From assembly GCA_022710245.1 (NCBI GenBank), contig JAKLHH010000090.1, positions 1 to 12,708 of the forward strand: DNA of 12,708 bases. Direction: 5' to 3'. Made by a program: the position numbers and the translations under genes. Source of the DNA: Myxococcota bacterium (lineage in GTDB: Bacteria > Myxococcota > Polyangia > GCA-2747355 > JAKLHH01). Positions 5,745-12,708 of the stretch are shown in pieces. Position 1 is the first letter of the stretch, and each line of letters begins with the position of its first letter. The notes under the pieces were generated by a model that was not told the DNA's origin, ran no database searches, and worked only from the letters and a program-made list of their open reading frames with translations.

Positions 5745-7748
5745 GTGGTCACCAACTCCCAGCGGCAGACGCTGCTCGCGCAGATCTCCAAGAGCCGCCT
5801 CCTCTCGCTCGCGGCCGACCTCGACGCCATCGACCGGCTCCCGGGCGGACCCGGGCTCGAGCGCTGCTTCGAGCGCGCGGCCGAGAGCCTGCGGCCCGCC
5901 GCGCAGGTCGAGGTGGCGAGCCTCCCCACCGGACCCGAGCACCACTACTTCAGCTGGAGCGTGGAGCGCCGGCCCTTCACCGAGCACGCTGAGCTCTGGC
6001 TGCAGCTCGGCGACGGCCGCGAGCTCCCCATCTGCCGCGCCGCCGACAACCCGGCGAGCTGCATGGGCGCCCTGCGCGCCACCGCCGCCGAGGGCGACCT
6101 GCTCGAGGTGGTCGACGTCGGCCTCGGCACCCGCGCCAGCGACTACCGCAGCCACCGCATGCCGGGCAAGCTCGCGCTCGCGAGCGGCCACCACTTCCAG
6201 GCGGTGATGCTGGAGGCGCTCGCGACCCGCCACGCCGACGGGCTCCTCTGCGGCCCTGGCAGCGAGGCCGATCCGGACCGCGTGGTGCCCAACCGCCTCG
6301 GCGACCCGTCGCTCTTCGGCAGCCACCGCCCCTTCGGCTTCAACCTGACGCTCCAGCAGTGGAGCGCGCTGGTCAATCGCCTCGCCGCCGAGGAGCCGGT
6401 CTGGGCCCGGGTGCGCCTGGGCCAGACCCTGGAGACCGGACGCCTGCCGCTGGTCAGCGCCGTCCTCGAGGGGAGCGACCTCGCGAGCGAGCGCGTGCTG
6501 CTCGCGGCGGAGCTCGGCCCCGACGGCGGCGCCCTCGCCGCGGCGTGCCTGCGCGAGGCCATGCAGGCGATCGCCGTCGGCGTGGTGGCCGGCGAGGTGC
6601 CGCCGCTCCGCCGCTCGCTCCAGCTGCTCCTGGTCCCCGGCCCGGCGGGCCTCGTCGCCTGGCTGGCGCAGCATCGCGAGCTCCTGCCGCGGGTGCGTGC
6701 GGCGCTCTTCCTCACCCTGCCCGGAGCGCCCGCGGGGCTGCGCCTGCACGCGCCGCCGCCCTCGCGCGCGTCGTTCCTGCCGGACCTCGTCGAGGATCAC
6801 CTGCGCTGGGCAGGCGCGCCGCTGCCGCCGTTCCGGGTCGAGCGGCCGCTGCAGGTGGAGACGCCGCCCTACGCGCCGGGCTCGCCCGTCTTCCCGCTGG
6901 TCGATCGCGACGTGGGCGTGCCCGCGCTCTGGCTCTGCGGCCACGCCGGCGAGCCAGGACACCCCGCCGGCCCTCCGCACGCGCTGCAGCTCCTCACCAG
7001 CGCCCTCGCCGGCGCCGCGCTCGACCTCTGCACGCTGCAGGAGGAGGACCTGCCGCGGCTCGCCTGCAGCAGCCACTGCAAGGGGCTCGAGCGGCTCGCC
7101 CGCCGCGCCGAGCGCCTGCGCGCGCTGGTGCAGCAGGAGCTGCGCCAGCCGGAGCGCTCGTCGACCGAGGGCCGTCACCTCCTCTGGCAGGCCGAGCTCG
7201 GCCTGCGCGAGGGTCTGCGCCGCGAGCAGGCCACCGCCCTGAGCTGCGGCCAGTACCTGAGCGGCCCCGGGCAGCAGGCGCTGCGCCTCGCCGAGGCCTC
7301 CTCGGACCTCGAGCAGATCACCGAGGGGACCCTGCGAGCGCTGCACGCGGAGGTCGCCTCCTCGCTGAGCCCGCGCGCCCGCCTCTCGCTCAAGCGCCGT
7401 CCCCTCTCCGCCATCGAGCGGCGCGCCAGCGCGGTGGTGGTGCAGCGGACCCTCGCCGGCCCGCTGCCGCTGCCAAACCTGCTCCGCGAGGTGCAGCCCG
7501 CGGACCGCGAGTGGCTGGCCCACAACGACTGGCTCCTCGCTGGCCAGCCCGTGGGCGAGGCGGCGCTGGAGTGGGTCGACGGCGAGCGGACCCTGCTCGA
7601 CATCTACGACCGCCTCTGCCTCGACTACCCGGAGGCGGACCTGCGGCTGATCTGGCGGTACCTCGAGGCGCTGCAAGGCGCCGGGTTCCTGCGGCTGGAG
7701 GAGTCGCAGCGGGTCACCACACCCGATCGCGAGGGAGGAGAACCATGA
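5745..7748 (+). CDS. Degenerate M28-peptidase-like protein with C-terminal PqqD/winged-helix-like domain
   Basis: A 667-residue protein without signal peptide. The order of elements resembles M28-type aminopeptidases. Residues 18-50 (LDAIDRLPGGPGLERCFERA) match the usual N-terminal helix. Residues about 110-230 resemble an inserted PA-like region. Residues 236-276 (VSAVLEGSDLASERVLLAAE then LGPDGGALAAA) lie where M28 enzymes have the HLDH...DDNASG metal-site block, and residues 375-412 (APGSPVFP...GVPALWLCGH...GHPAGPPHA) where they have GSDH and YHTSxDTPD. The expected His/Asp/Glu ligands are absent, so a catalytically dead homologue is likely. Residues about 604-652 (GEAALEWVDGERTLLDIYDR and ALQGAGFLRL) resemble PqqD-like or small winged-helix domains. 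It is translationally coupled to the next gene by ATGA. The fold assignment is from pattern recognition only, so family confidence is moderate while coding status is high. Confidence 0.6.
   Translation: MVTNSQRQTLLAQISKSRLLSLAADLDAIDRLPGGPGLERCFERAAESLRPAAQVEVASLPTGPEHHYFSWSVERRPFTEHAELWLQLGDGRELPICRAADNPASCMGALRATAAEGDLLEVVDVGLGTRASDYRSHRMPGKLALASGHHFQAVMLEALATRHADGLLCGPGSEADPDRVVPNRLGDPSLFGSHRPFGFNLTLQQWSALVNRLAAEEPVWARVRLGQTLETGRLPLVSAVLEGSDLASERVLLAAELGPDGGALAAACLREAMQAIAVGVVAGEVPPLRRSLQLLLVPGPAGLVAWLAQHRELLPRVRAALFLTLPGAPAGLRLHAPPPSRASFLPDLVEDHLRWAGAPLPPFRVERPLQVETPPYAPGSPVFPLVDRDVGVPALWLCGHAGEPGHPAGPPHALQLLTSALAGAALDLCTLQEEDLPRLACSSHCKGLERLARRAERLRALVQQELRQPERSSTEGRHLLWQAELGLREGLRREQATALSCGQYLSGPGQQALRLAEASSDLEQITEGTLRALHAEVASSLSPRARLSLKRRPLSAIERRASAVVVQRTLAGPLPLPNLLREVQPADREWLAHNDWLLAGQPVGEAALEWVDGERTLLDIYDRLCLDYPEADLRLIWRYLEALQGAGFLRLEESQRVTTPDREGGEP
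7732..7748 (+). promoter_or_regulatory. Ribosome binding site and ATGA stop-start overlap
   Basis: AGGGAGGAGA at 7732-7741 precedes the ATG at 7745, whose bases overlap the TGA stop (7746-7748) of the upstream gene. This is a classic translational-coupling junction and sets the start of the lipoprotein. Confidence 0.85.
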
Positions 7749-8851
7749 AGAAGGGCATCCTGGCTGCGGCAGCGCTCGCGCTGAGCGTGCTGGTCCTGGG
7801 CGGCTGCAAGAAGGAGCCGGAGTGGCTCCTCGGCCAGTGGCTGCTGCTCGACCTCGACGGCAAGCCTGGCGTCTGCCACGAGTTCAAGAAGAACCACACC
7901 TTCACCGTCTACACCACGAGCGAGTGCGACGGGCCCCCTGACCAGACCGCCTCGGGGCGCTGGGAGCCGAAGGAGGAGAACCGCATCGCGATCCTCCGCT
8001 TCAACGAGCGCAAGGGGCAGCTCCTGCAGGTCACCGAGAAGGACAAGGACCACTTCGTCTCCAGCGGCGCGCTCGCCGGCACCCTCTACCGCGTGGGGGC
8101 CAAGGGCGCGGCGGAGGTGCTCGCGGACCTGGAGGCGAAGGGGCTGATCAAGGTCAAGCCGCTCAAGCCGAACTTCGGCTGCGACTACGTCTCGCTGCCG
8201 CTCAAGGACATCATCGTGCTCCCCGTCGAGGAGGAGCCGCGCATGCTGCGGCAGAAGGACACGCAGCTCAAGTACTACCAGAAGAAGATCTCGGGCGACC
8301 CGAAGGTGGAGAAGGTCGTCTACGCGATCAACGGCGAGTCGCTCGAGTGGATCGCGCTGCATCTCAGCGAGGCGGCCTTCAACCCGCCAGGGCCGCAGGC
8401 GCTCCTCGAGGACAACATCGGCAAGTCGGTGGACGCCATCGCCACCGGCCAGGGCGAGAAGCGCCAGCACATCGTCATGTGGAAGGCCTACTGTGCCTCG
8501 GCCAAGGACGTCCCCAAGAAGGACGTCGACGTCACGCTCTTCGCCACCGCCGGGGCCAAGCGCGGGACCATCTACGTCTCCGAGAACGTGGTCGCCGGTC
8601 TCTGGGAGGACCTCAAGCACCTCACCGCCGACCCCGCCGCTCAGGCGACCGACGACGACGACGACGAGGGCGAGAAGAAGGGCGACAAGGGGGAGAAGAA
8701 GACCGACAAGACCGACAAGACCGACAAGCCCGAGGCCAAGGCAAAGCCTGAGGCCAAACCCGAGGCCAAGCCCGAGGCCAAGGCCAAGCCCGAGAAGGGC
8801 AAGAAGGGAAAGGGCGGCAAGGCGGGCGGCGGGGACGACGACGACATCTGA
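7745..8851 (+). CDS. Lipoprotein with N-terminal lipocalin-like domain and charged repetitive tail
   Basis: A 368-residue predicted lipoprotein. Residues 1-21 are a signal peptide with lipobox LGGC (C21), followed by Lys-Lys, which favours export to the envelope, probably outer-membrane attached. Residues about 27-112 (WLLGQWLLLDLDGKPGVCHEF ... SGRWEPKE) have the Gly-x-Trp and strand pattern of small lipocalin-like domains, with Cys44 and Cys60 able to pair. Residues about 130-300 are a second region I do not recognise, including a conserved-looking ALHLSEAAFNPPGPQALLED stretch. Residues 303-368 are disordered: an Asp run, then KTDKTDKTDK and PEAKPEAK-type repeats, ending GGGDDDDI. It is the middle gene of the operon 5745-9947, overlapping the first gene and followed after 28 bases by the metallopeptidase lipoprotein. 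It may present a ligand or serve as accessory to that peptidase; this is inference. Confidence 0.85.
   Translation: MKKGILAAAALALSVLVLGGCKKEPEWLLGQWLLLDLDGKPGVCHEFKKNHTFTVYTTSECDGPPDQTASGRWEPKEENRIAILRFNERKGQLLQVTEKDKDHFVSSGALAGTLYRVGAKGAAEVLADLEAKGLIKVKPLKPNFGCDYVSLPLKDIIVLPVEEEPRMLRQKDTQLKYYQKKISGDPKVEKVVYAINGESLEWIALHLSEAAFNPPGPQALLEDNIGKSVDAIATGQGEKRQHIVMWKAYCASAKDVPKKDVDVTLFATAGAKRGTIYVSENVVAGLWEDLKHLTADPAAQATDDDDDEGEKKGDKGEKKTDKTDKTDKPEAKAKPEAKPEAKPEAKAKPEKGKKGKGGKAGGGDDDDI
8694..8805 (+). repeat. Short in-frame codon repeats in the lipoprotein tail
   Basis: GAAGACCGACAAGACCGACAAG-type 9-base units (encoding KTD three times) are followed by degenerate 12- to 18-base units of GAGGCCAAGCCC (encoding EAKP/EAKAKP). 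All keep the frame. The encoded tail is lysine- and glutamate-rich and presumably unfolded. Confidence 0.65.
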
Positions 8852-8879
8852 TCGCGCAGCCAGTGGACGAGCGGCTGCC

Positions 8880-9947
8880 GTGCGCGCGGCGGTGCTGGCC
8901 CTGCTCGTCCTCGTGCCGCTCGTCCTCGTGCCGGGCTGCTCGGTGCCGGGCTACGTCGCGCGCCAGGCCTGGCGCCAGCTCAAGATGCTGCACGGCCGCG
9001 AGCGCGTCGACGTCATGCTACGGCGGCCCGGCCTGCGCCGCGACTGGCGCGAGAAGCTCGAGCTGGTGCAGCTCGCCCGGCGCTACGCGAACGAGGAGAT
9101 CGGGCTCCGCCTGACCGCTGCCTACACGCGCTTCTATGACACCGGGGGCAAGCCGCTCGCCTGGAACGTCTCCGCCTGCCCGAAGGACAGCCTGCGCCCG
9201 AAGGTCTGGCGCTTCCCCATCATCGGCGGGGTGCCCTACCTCGGCTACTTCGAGCGGGCCGACGCGCGGCGCGCGCAGCGCGACCTCGAGAGTCAGGGGC
9301 TCGACGTCGAGCTGCGGCCGGTGCCTGCCTTCAGCAGCCTCGGCTGGTTCGCCGATCCGATCTACTCCCCCATGCTCGAGGACGACGTCGGCCGCCTGGT
9401 CGAGGTGGTCATCCACGAGACGACCCACACCACCATCTTCCTGCGCGATCAGGTCGCCTTCAACGAGAGCCTCGCCTCGTTCGTGGGCGACCAGGGCGCG
9501 CTCAACTTCCTGGCGCGGATCTACGGTCCGCTCAGCCCCGAGGTGCAGCGCTACCGCGGCGTGGTCGGACGGCGCCGGACGCTGGGGCGGCTCGTCACCG
9601 AGCTCTACGCGCGGCTGGAGCGGCTCTACGCGAGCCCGCTCCCGCGGGAGGAGAAGCTGCGCCGTCGCGAGCTGGAGTTCGCCTGGGCGCAGCGCCGCTA
9701 TCGCGAGCTCTTCCCCGATCCGGCGACCTGGGGCAGCTTCGTCCGCAAGCCCCTCAACAACGCGGTGCTGCTGAACTACGGGCGCTACAACCAGGGGCTC
9801 GACTTTCACCACCGGGTCTATCGCGCCGTGGGGCGCGACCTGGGGCGGATGGTGGCGCTCTACAAGCACGTCCAGCGGCTCCCCGATCCGATCGGCGAGG
9901 TCGCGCGCCGCTGTGGCCTGCCACGCTTCGTGCGGCAGCGGATGTAG
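8880..9947 (+). CDS. Predicted aminopeptidase, lipoprotein (DUF2265 / COG4324 type zinc metallopeptidase)
   Basis: With the GTG at 8880 the product is 355 residues. It begins with a hydrophobic signal (VRAAVLALLVLVPLVLVPGC) whose Cys20 is a plausible though non-ideal lipobox (VPGC). The sequence GYVARQAWRQLKMLHGRE, the VSACPKDSL and FPIIGGVPYLGYF blocks, and the zinc motif HETTH at H179-H183 followed by FNESLASFVG (N195, E196) are hallmarks of the predicted aminopeptidase family PF10023. H179 and H183 should bind zinc with E180 as general base; E196 is the likely third ligand. Family members are about 350 residues, so this one is full length. It is expected at the periplasmic face of the membrane. 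It is the third gene of the operon. No strong ribosome binding site is seen; a GTG at 8892 is an alternative start. The earlier GTG at 8863 is in another frame. Substrate is unknown. Confidence 0.9.
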   Translation: MRAAVLALLVLVPLVLVPGCSVPGYVARQAWRQLKMLHGRERVDVMLRRPGLRRDWREKLELVQLARRYANEEIGLRLTAAYTRFYDTGGKPLAWNVSACPKDSLRPKVWRFPIIGGVPYLGYFERADARRAQRDLESQGLDVELRPVPAFSSLGWFADPIYSPMLEDDVGRLVEVVIHETTHTTIFLRDQVAFNESLASFVGDQGALNFLARIYGPLSPEVQRYRGVVGRRRTLGRLVTELYARLERLYASPLPREEKLRRRELEFAWAQRRYRELFPDPATWGSFVRKPLNNAVLLNYGRYNQGLDFHHRVYRAVGRDLGRMVALYKHVQRLPDPIGEVARRCGLPRFVRQRM

Positions 9948-9966
9948 CGCCCGGCGCAGCGGGCGA

Positions 9967-9980
9967 GGGCGACTTCGCCC
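9967..9980 (+). terminator. Possible hairpin after the three-gene operon
   Basis: GGGCGA-CT-TCGCCC forms a 6-bp stem 20 bases after the stop at 9947. There is no U-tract directly after it, only AAATTTT about 20 bases further on, so it may be a weak or rho-assisted terminator or merely a local palindrome. Confidence 0.3.
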
Positions 9981-10040
9981 ACACCCTCCCCCCTGCCGAG
10001 AAATTTTGCGTCAGGGCACCAGCAGGTGTTACCTGGAGGC

Positions 10041-10421
10041 ATGCGCGAGTTCGAGGGCGGACAGTCTGAGCGGCGGCGCCGCCGCAGCCCGTGGGCCAGC
10101 GAGGCGCTCCACCTCCAGCTCCTACAGGCGGTGAACGAGAACGGCATCGACGCGATGGTCCTCTCGGACTCGCTCGGGCAGCTGTGGGCCGCCTCGAGCC
10201 GCGCCGCCTCCCCGGGTGCGATCGCGGCGCGCGTCGGCCGCAGCGAGGGACCGGAGCTGCTCGAGACCGAGCACGAGGGCACACCGGTGGTGGTGCGCCG
10301 GTTCAGCGTGGGTCCGACGACCCTCTTCCTCAGCGCCCAGGGCCCGCTCCTCTCCAGCCGCTCCGCCGTCGAGCACGCCACGCCTGGCGTGTCTCGGATC
10401 CTCGGTGGGCTGCTGCGCTGA
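10041..10421 (+). CDS. Small roadblock/LC7-like domain protein
   Basis: A 126-residue cytoplasmic protein. After a basic, disordered N-terminus (SERRRRRSPW) comes a helix (SEALHLQLLQAVNENG), then a beta-strand pair IDAMVLSDSLGQLWAASSRA, a helix (GAIAARVG), another hairpin ending VVVRRFSVGPTTLFLSAQGP, and a terminal helix (GVSRILGGLLR). This order, and the 'MVLSDSLGQLWAAS' strand-turn-strand, resembles roadblock/LC7 domains, which in myxobacteria partner small GTPases such as MglA or act as scaffold subunits. No GTPase gene is visible here. A GTG at 10026 with AGGG nine bases upstream would add five residues. The ATG at 10041 has GGAGG only one base before it, too close to be its ribosome binding site, with AGGTG at 10024-10028 as an alternative. 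Family call is by pattern only. Confidence 0.62.
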   Translation: MREFEGGQSERRRRRSPWASEALHLQLLQAVNENGIDAMVLSDSLGQLWAASSRAASPGAIAARVGRSEGPELLETEHEGTPVVVRRFSVGPTTLFLSAQGPLLSSRSAVEHATPGVSRILGGLLR

Positions 10422-10423
10422 AC

Positions 10424-10457
10424 GCAGCTGGCTGTCTCTGCCCCCTTGCCAGCTTGC
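10424..10457 (+). terminator. Possible terminator hairpin after the roadblock-like gene
   Basis: GCAGCTGGC (10424-10432) can pair with GCCAGCTTGC (10448-10457) through a 7-bp core with one bulged T, beginning three bases after the stop. The 15-base loop is pyrimidine-rich and no U-tract follows, so intrinsic termination is uncertain. Confidence 0.35.
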
Positions 10458-10514
10458 AGCCGTGCCGACGAGCGCCCGCGGGTCAACGTTGCAGGCGACG
10501 CCCGAGAAGGCGGC

Positions 10515-10550
10515 AAATTCGTTGGGCAAAGAAGCTTGTGTTAGACTTCG
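10515..10550 (+). promoter_or_regulatory. Candidate promoter of the zinc-ribbon gene
   Basis: Within the 190-base gap 10422-10611 this stretch is the only AT-richer part. TTCGTT and TTAGAC are spaced by 17 bases and loosely match -35/-10 elements (about half of the consensus positions each). It lies 65-95 bases before the ATG at 10612. Weak evidence; nothing else is seen in the gap apart from the hairpin just after the preceding gene. Confidence 0.22.
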
Positions 10551-10611
10551 TCCTGACCAAGACGCGTCCGGGACGTGAGCCCCGCGCCCCGGGCGAGGTC
10601 GTCTAGCCTGG

Positions 10612-12528
10612 ATGACGACGCGGACGATCACCTGTCCCACCTGCTCTCACGCGTTCGCGGTGGCCGCGGATGCGAGGACGGCGATCTGCCACAAGTGCGG
10701 CCGTGCGCTCCCCATCCTGGCGGCGAAGATCTCGTTCTCGCGCGAGGAGCTCAAGCGCAAGACCCCGTCGACGTCGGAGCGCGATCCGGATCCAGGCACG
10801 GTCGCCGAGCCCGCGAAGCTGGCGCGCATCGCGCTCAGGAAGCGGAGCAGCCGGGAGGAGTCCGAGAGCGCTCCCGACGCGGCCCGACGCTCGGCCGCCA
10901 GGCCCGCGCGACCGCGGCCTCCTGGCGAGCGCTCGCTCTCTGACGCCTTCGAGCTGCCTCCCGTGGACACCGAGCCGCGGCGGAACCGGGTCGCCGAGGA
11001 GGACCTGCCGCCGCCCGCGTCGGTGACCCTGGCGGATCTGCCGGGTGATGGCCTCGCTACCGAGGAGTCCACCGAGCACCAGCCCCTGGCAGGACGCAAG
11101 AGAGGCGGGCGTGACTATGACGTCGCCATCCTGCCGAGCAAGCCGAGCAAGTCGAGCAAGTCGAGCAAGTCGCACCGGGAGAGCAGCGAGACGAACGCGG
11201 AGGTACGCACCGGCATCGACCTCCCGCACCGCCCCATGGGCGCCGGCCTCGAGCCGAACGTGCTGGCGGAGCCGCCGGGCGCGGAGGAGCACCTCGGTGA
11301 GGAGCCGCTGATCCCGGTGGAGTCCAACGCGGAGGAGGCGCCGTGGGCCAGCGAGGCGGCGGGCGAGGAGGTCGTCGAGGACGACTGGCAGCAGGATGAG
11401 GGCGCGCGCCCCGAGCTGGAGGACCCCGGCGAGGCGTCCTTCGGCGGGGTGTCGCTCGATGACCTGCCCCGGCGGCCGTCGCTCGACGAGACGGTCCGGG
11501 AGGCCCAGGGCAGCGGCCTGGTCGGCGACGAGGCAGCCGCCGAGGCGGCCGACGAGGACGCCCTCGACGAGGTGCCGACCTCGCCCGAGTCGAGCTTGCC
11601 GCTCGGGCTGCCGCCACCGCTGCCGCCGATCAAGGCGCCGCGCCTGACGGCGCCGCTGCCGCGAGGGACGGCTCCCCCGATAGTGCCCTCGACGACGCCG
11701 AGCTCCCCTCTCGTCCCGCCTCCGCCGCGCTCGCCCTCCGCGCGGCCGCTGGTGCCGCCGCCGCCACCCTCGGCGGCGATCGTCCCGCCGCCGCCGCGAC
11801 CGCTCGTGCCACCGCCCTCGGCCGCCATCGTGCCGCCGCCGCCGGGGCCGCTGGTGCCGCCGGCCATCCCGCCGCCGCCGGCCATCGTCCCGCCGCCGCC
11901 GGCCATCATCCCGCCGCCGCTGCCGCCGATCAGGCCCACCGAGTCTCGCGACGCGCCTCCCGACGCGCCCGACGATCCCACGGTGCCGGTGCTCTCGCAG
12001 GAGCGAAGCCCGGTGCCCGAGCAGGTGCTGCACAAGCTGTCGAGCGCGTTCCACCGTGACCTCTCACCGTCGGCGCGCATCCAGGCGCTCAGCACGGCCA
12101 TCGAGGACGAGCTCCCGGGCGGCGAGGCGCCCGCCGAGGAGCCGCCGGGGCCGCCGTTCTCGAGCCCGACGAGCCTCACCTCCCCGGGGCTGGGTCCGGA
12201 GGAGGATCCGGACGCGCCGCTCAACCTCCCCGACACCGGCATCGTCGTGATCGTCCCGGAGAGGCCGATCGAGGAGGTGCCGCTCAACAGCAGGCTCCCC
12301 GCGGCGGCGCCGGCTCCCGCTCCGCCGCGGCGCAAGGCGGCGGGCAGCACCGCCGAGCTGGCGCCGGTCTCGAGGCGACAGCGCGGCGCCGCGCGGGGAC
12401 ACGGGGTGGCGCTGAAGCACTCGCAGGAGGAGCGTCCGCGCTCGCGCTGGCTGCTGATCGCCCTCGTCAGCGTGGTGCTGGTGCTGGTCGGCGTCGGGGT
12501 CGCGGTGCTGCTGCTCGGCAAGCGCTGA
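10612..12528 (+). CDS. Zinc-ribbon, proline-rich protein with C-terminal transmembrane anchor
   Basis: A 638-residue modular protein. Residues 8-30 form a small zinc ribbon (C8PTC11 ... C26HKC29G), like the MJ0042-type ribbons common at the N-terminus of myxobacterial proteins. Residues about 45-320 are low-complexity and acidic, with a KSSKSSK tract at about 180-187. Residues about 321-444 are a polyproline region with repeated SAAIVPPPP, PLVPPP and PAIVPPPP motifs. After an acidic linker and a basic stretch, residues 613-635 (WLLIALVSVVLVLVGVGVAV plus LLL) form one transmembrane helix, leaving only GKR after it. The topology is that of a tail-anchored protein with ribbon and disordered arm in the cytoplasm, suggesting a scaffold or docking protein. 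It differs from the motility protein GltJ, whose membrane segment is not at the extreme C-terminus. No enzymatic domain is seen. It appears monocistronic. The specific role is unknown. Confidence 0.85.
   Translation: MTTRTITCPTCSHAFAVAADARTAICHKCGRALPILAAKISFSREELKRKTPSTSERDPDPGTVAEPAKLARIALRKRSSREESESAPDAARRSAARPARPRPPGERSLSDAFELPPVDTEPRRNRVAEEDLPPPASVTLADLPGDGLATEESTEHQPLAGRKRGGRDYDVAILPSKPSKSSKSSKSHRESSETNAEVRTGIDLPHRPMGAGLEPNVLAEPPGAEEHLGEEPLIPVESNAEEAPWASEAAGEEVVEDDWQQDEGARPELEDPGEASFGGVSLDDLPRRPSLDETVREAQGSGLVGDEAAAEAADEDALDEVPTSPESSLPLGLPPPLPPIKAPRLTAPLPRGTAPPIVPSTTPSSPLVPPPPRSPSARPLVPPPPPSAAIVPPPPRPLVPPPSAAIVPPPPGPLVPPAIPPPPAIVPPPPAIIPPPLPPIRPTESRDAPPDAPDDPTVPVLSQERSPVPEQVLHKLSSAFHRDLSPSARIQALSTAIEDELPGGEAPAEEPPGPPFSSPTSLTSPGLGPEEDPDAPLNLPDTGIVVIVPERPIEEVPLNSRLPAAAPAPAPPRRKAAGSTAELAPVSRRQRGAARGHGVALKHSQEERPRSRWLLIALVSVVLVLVGVGVAVLLLGKR
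11704..11931 (+). repeat. Degenerate proline-rich coding repeats
   Basis: Units built on GTGCCGCCGCCGCC with interspersed TCGGCGGCGATCGT or GGCCATCGT recur at irregular spacing and encode VPPPPPSAAIVPPPP, PLVPPPSAAIVPPPP and PPPPAIVPPPPAIIPPP. The DNA is less regular than the protein, indicating an old, protein-level maintained repeat rather than a recent expansion. Confidence 0.6.
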
Positions 12529-12547
12529 GCGTCGCGGGCGCGTCCCC

Positions 12548-12570
12548 CTAACTCCGCTTTAAGGAATTAG
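12548..12570. promoter_or_regulatory. Imperfect inverted repeat downstream of the zinc-ribbon gene
   Basis: CTAACTCC (12548-12555) and GGAATTAG (12563-12570) pair at 7 of 8 positions around GCTTTAA. It sits 20 bases after the stop at 12528, in a short AT-richer island. It could be a terminator-like hairpin or a site belonging to a gene beyond the right edge. Confidence 0.25.
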
Positions 12571-12592
12571 CTGGAATCAAGATCGACGGCGC

Positions 12593-12606
12593 GCGGGGAC
12601 CCCCGC
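12593..12606 (+). terminator. GC-rich hairpin in the right-hand non-coding end
   Basis: GCGGGG-AC-CCCCGC forms a tight stem, or a 5-bp stem with a 4-base loop. No U-tract follows. The rest of 12529-12708 contains no convincing gene; it is GC-rich with several short overlapping palindromes such as CCCGC-TC-GCGGG. Confidence 0.25.
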
Positions 12607-12708
12607 TCGCGGGCCCCTCCCCACCCCTCGCGTCCTCGCGGGCGGGAGCCGTGCGGACCGCCACCGTCGCTGCCCGCTGCGGGCGACGAGGGGCGGGGGC
12701 TTGGCCCC

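Noticed and set aside
5745..7748. A RiPP biosynthetic cluster, suggested by the PqqD-like tail
   Set aside because: No precursor peptide, radical SAM, cyclodehydratase or transporter gene is visible nearby.
8493..8879. Extending the metallopeptidase upstream into the lipoprotein gene
   Set aside because: The upstream part reads as Pro/Arg/Ser-rich shadow of the lipoprotein tail. The hydrophobic signal and Cys begin right after GTG 8880.
10089..11360. An 18-base match (CCGTGGGCCAGCGAGGCG) shared by the roadblock-like gene and the zinc-ribbon gene, both encoding WASEA
   Set aside because: There is no similarity on either side. At this GC content and codon bias it is probably coincidence, although a shared short peptide motif cannot be fully excluded.
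10603..12054. Minus-strand open frame of 483 residues
   Set aside because: It is antisense to the zinc-ribbon gene, whose zinc motif and membrane helix show that the plus strand is coding.

Overview
This is a very GC-rich (about 70% or more by eye) bacterial window. It uses GTG starts freely, shows strong G/C bias at third codon positions, and is rich in lipoproteins and low-complexity protein tails. The PilZ domain is of the paralogous type expanded in Myxococcus, and there is a stand-alone roadblock-like protein and a zinc-ribbon/proline-rich membrane protein. Together these suggest a member of the Myxococcota (Deltaproteobacteria in older usage). That is inference; no rRNA, tRNA or marker gene is present.

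Layout. 1-1314 (minus): the N-terminal 438 residues of an aldehyde:ferredoxin-oxidoreductase-family protein that runs off the left edge. 1315-1477: divergent intergenic region. 1478-2542 (plus): a hypothetical protein with internal repeats and a beta-rich C-terminal domain. 2584-4401 (plus): two degenerate receiver domains plus an intact PilZ domain and a repeat-expanded Ser/Ala/Pro tail. 4402-5289: nearly 900 bases without a credible gene, holding an unusual compound satellite (17 hexamers abutting 17 heptamers). 5290-5616 (minus): a small Cys-containing protein of unknown function. 5745-9947 (plus): a tight three-gene operon of a degenerate M28-peptidase-like protein with a PqqD-like C-terminal domain, a lipoprotein, and a lipoprotein metallopeptidase of the predicted-aminopeptidase (DUF2265/COG4324) type. 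10041-10421 (plus): a small roadblock/LC7-like protein. 10612-12528 (plus): a zinc-ribbon, proline-rich, C-terminally membrane-anchored protein. 12529-12708: non-coding.

How the genes may work together. The clearest unit is 5745-9947. The first two genes overlap by the ATGA arrangement and the third starts 28 bases after the second. The products are a cytosolic-looking pseudo-peptidase and two envelope lipoproteins, one with a clear HExxH zinc site, so an envelope proteolysis or quality-control role is plausible but unproven. The receiver-PilZ protein looks like a c-di-GMP effector whose receivers cannot be phosphorylated at the usual Asp. I see no classical defence, mobile-element, CRISPR or prophage system. 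The most unusual items are the pseudo-enzyme operon, the twin Ser-for-Asp receivers, the two in-frame palindromic repeats at 1885-2004 and the compound satellite.
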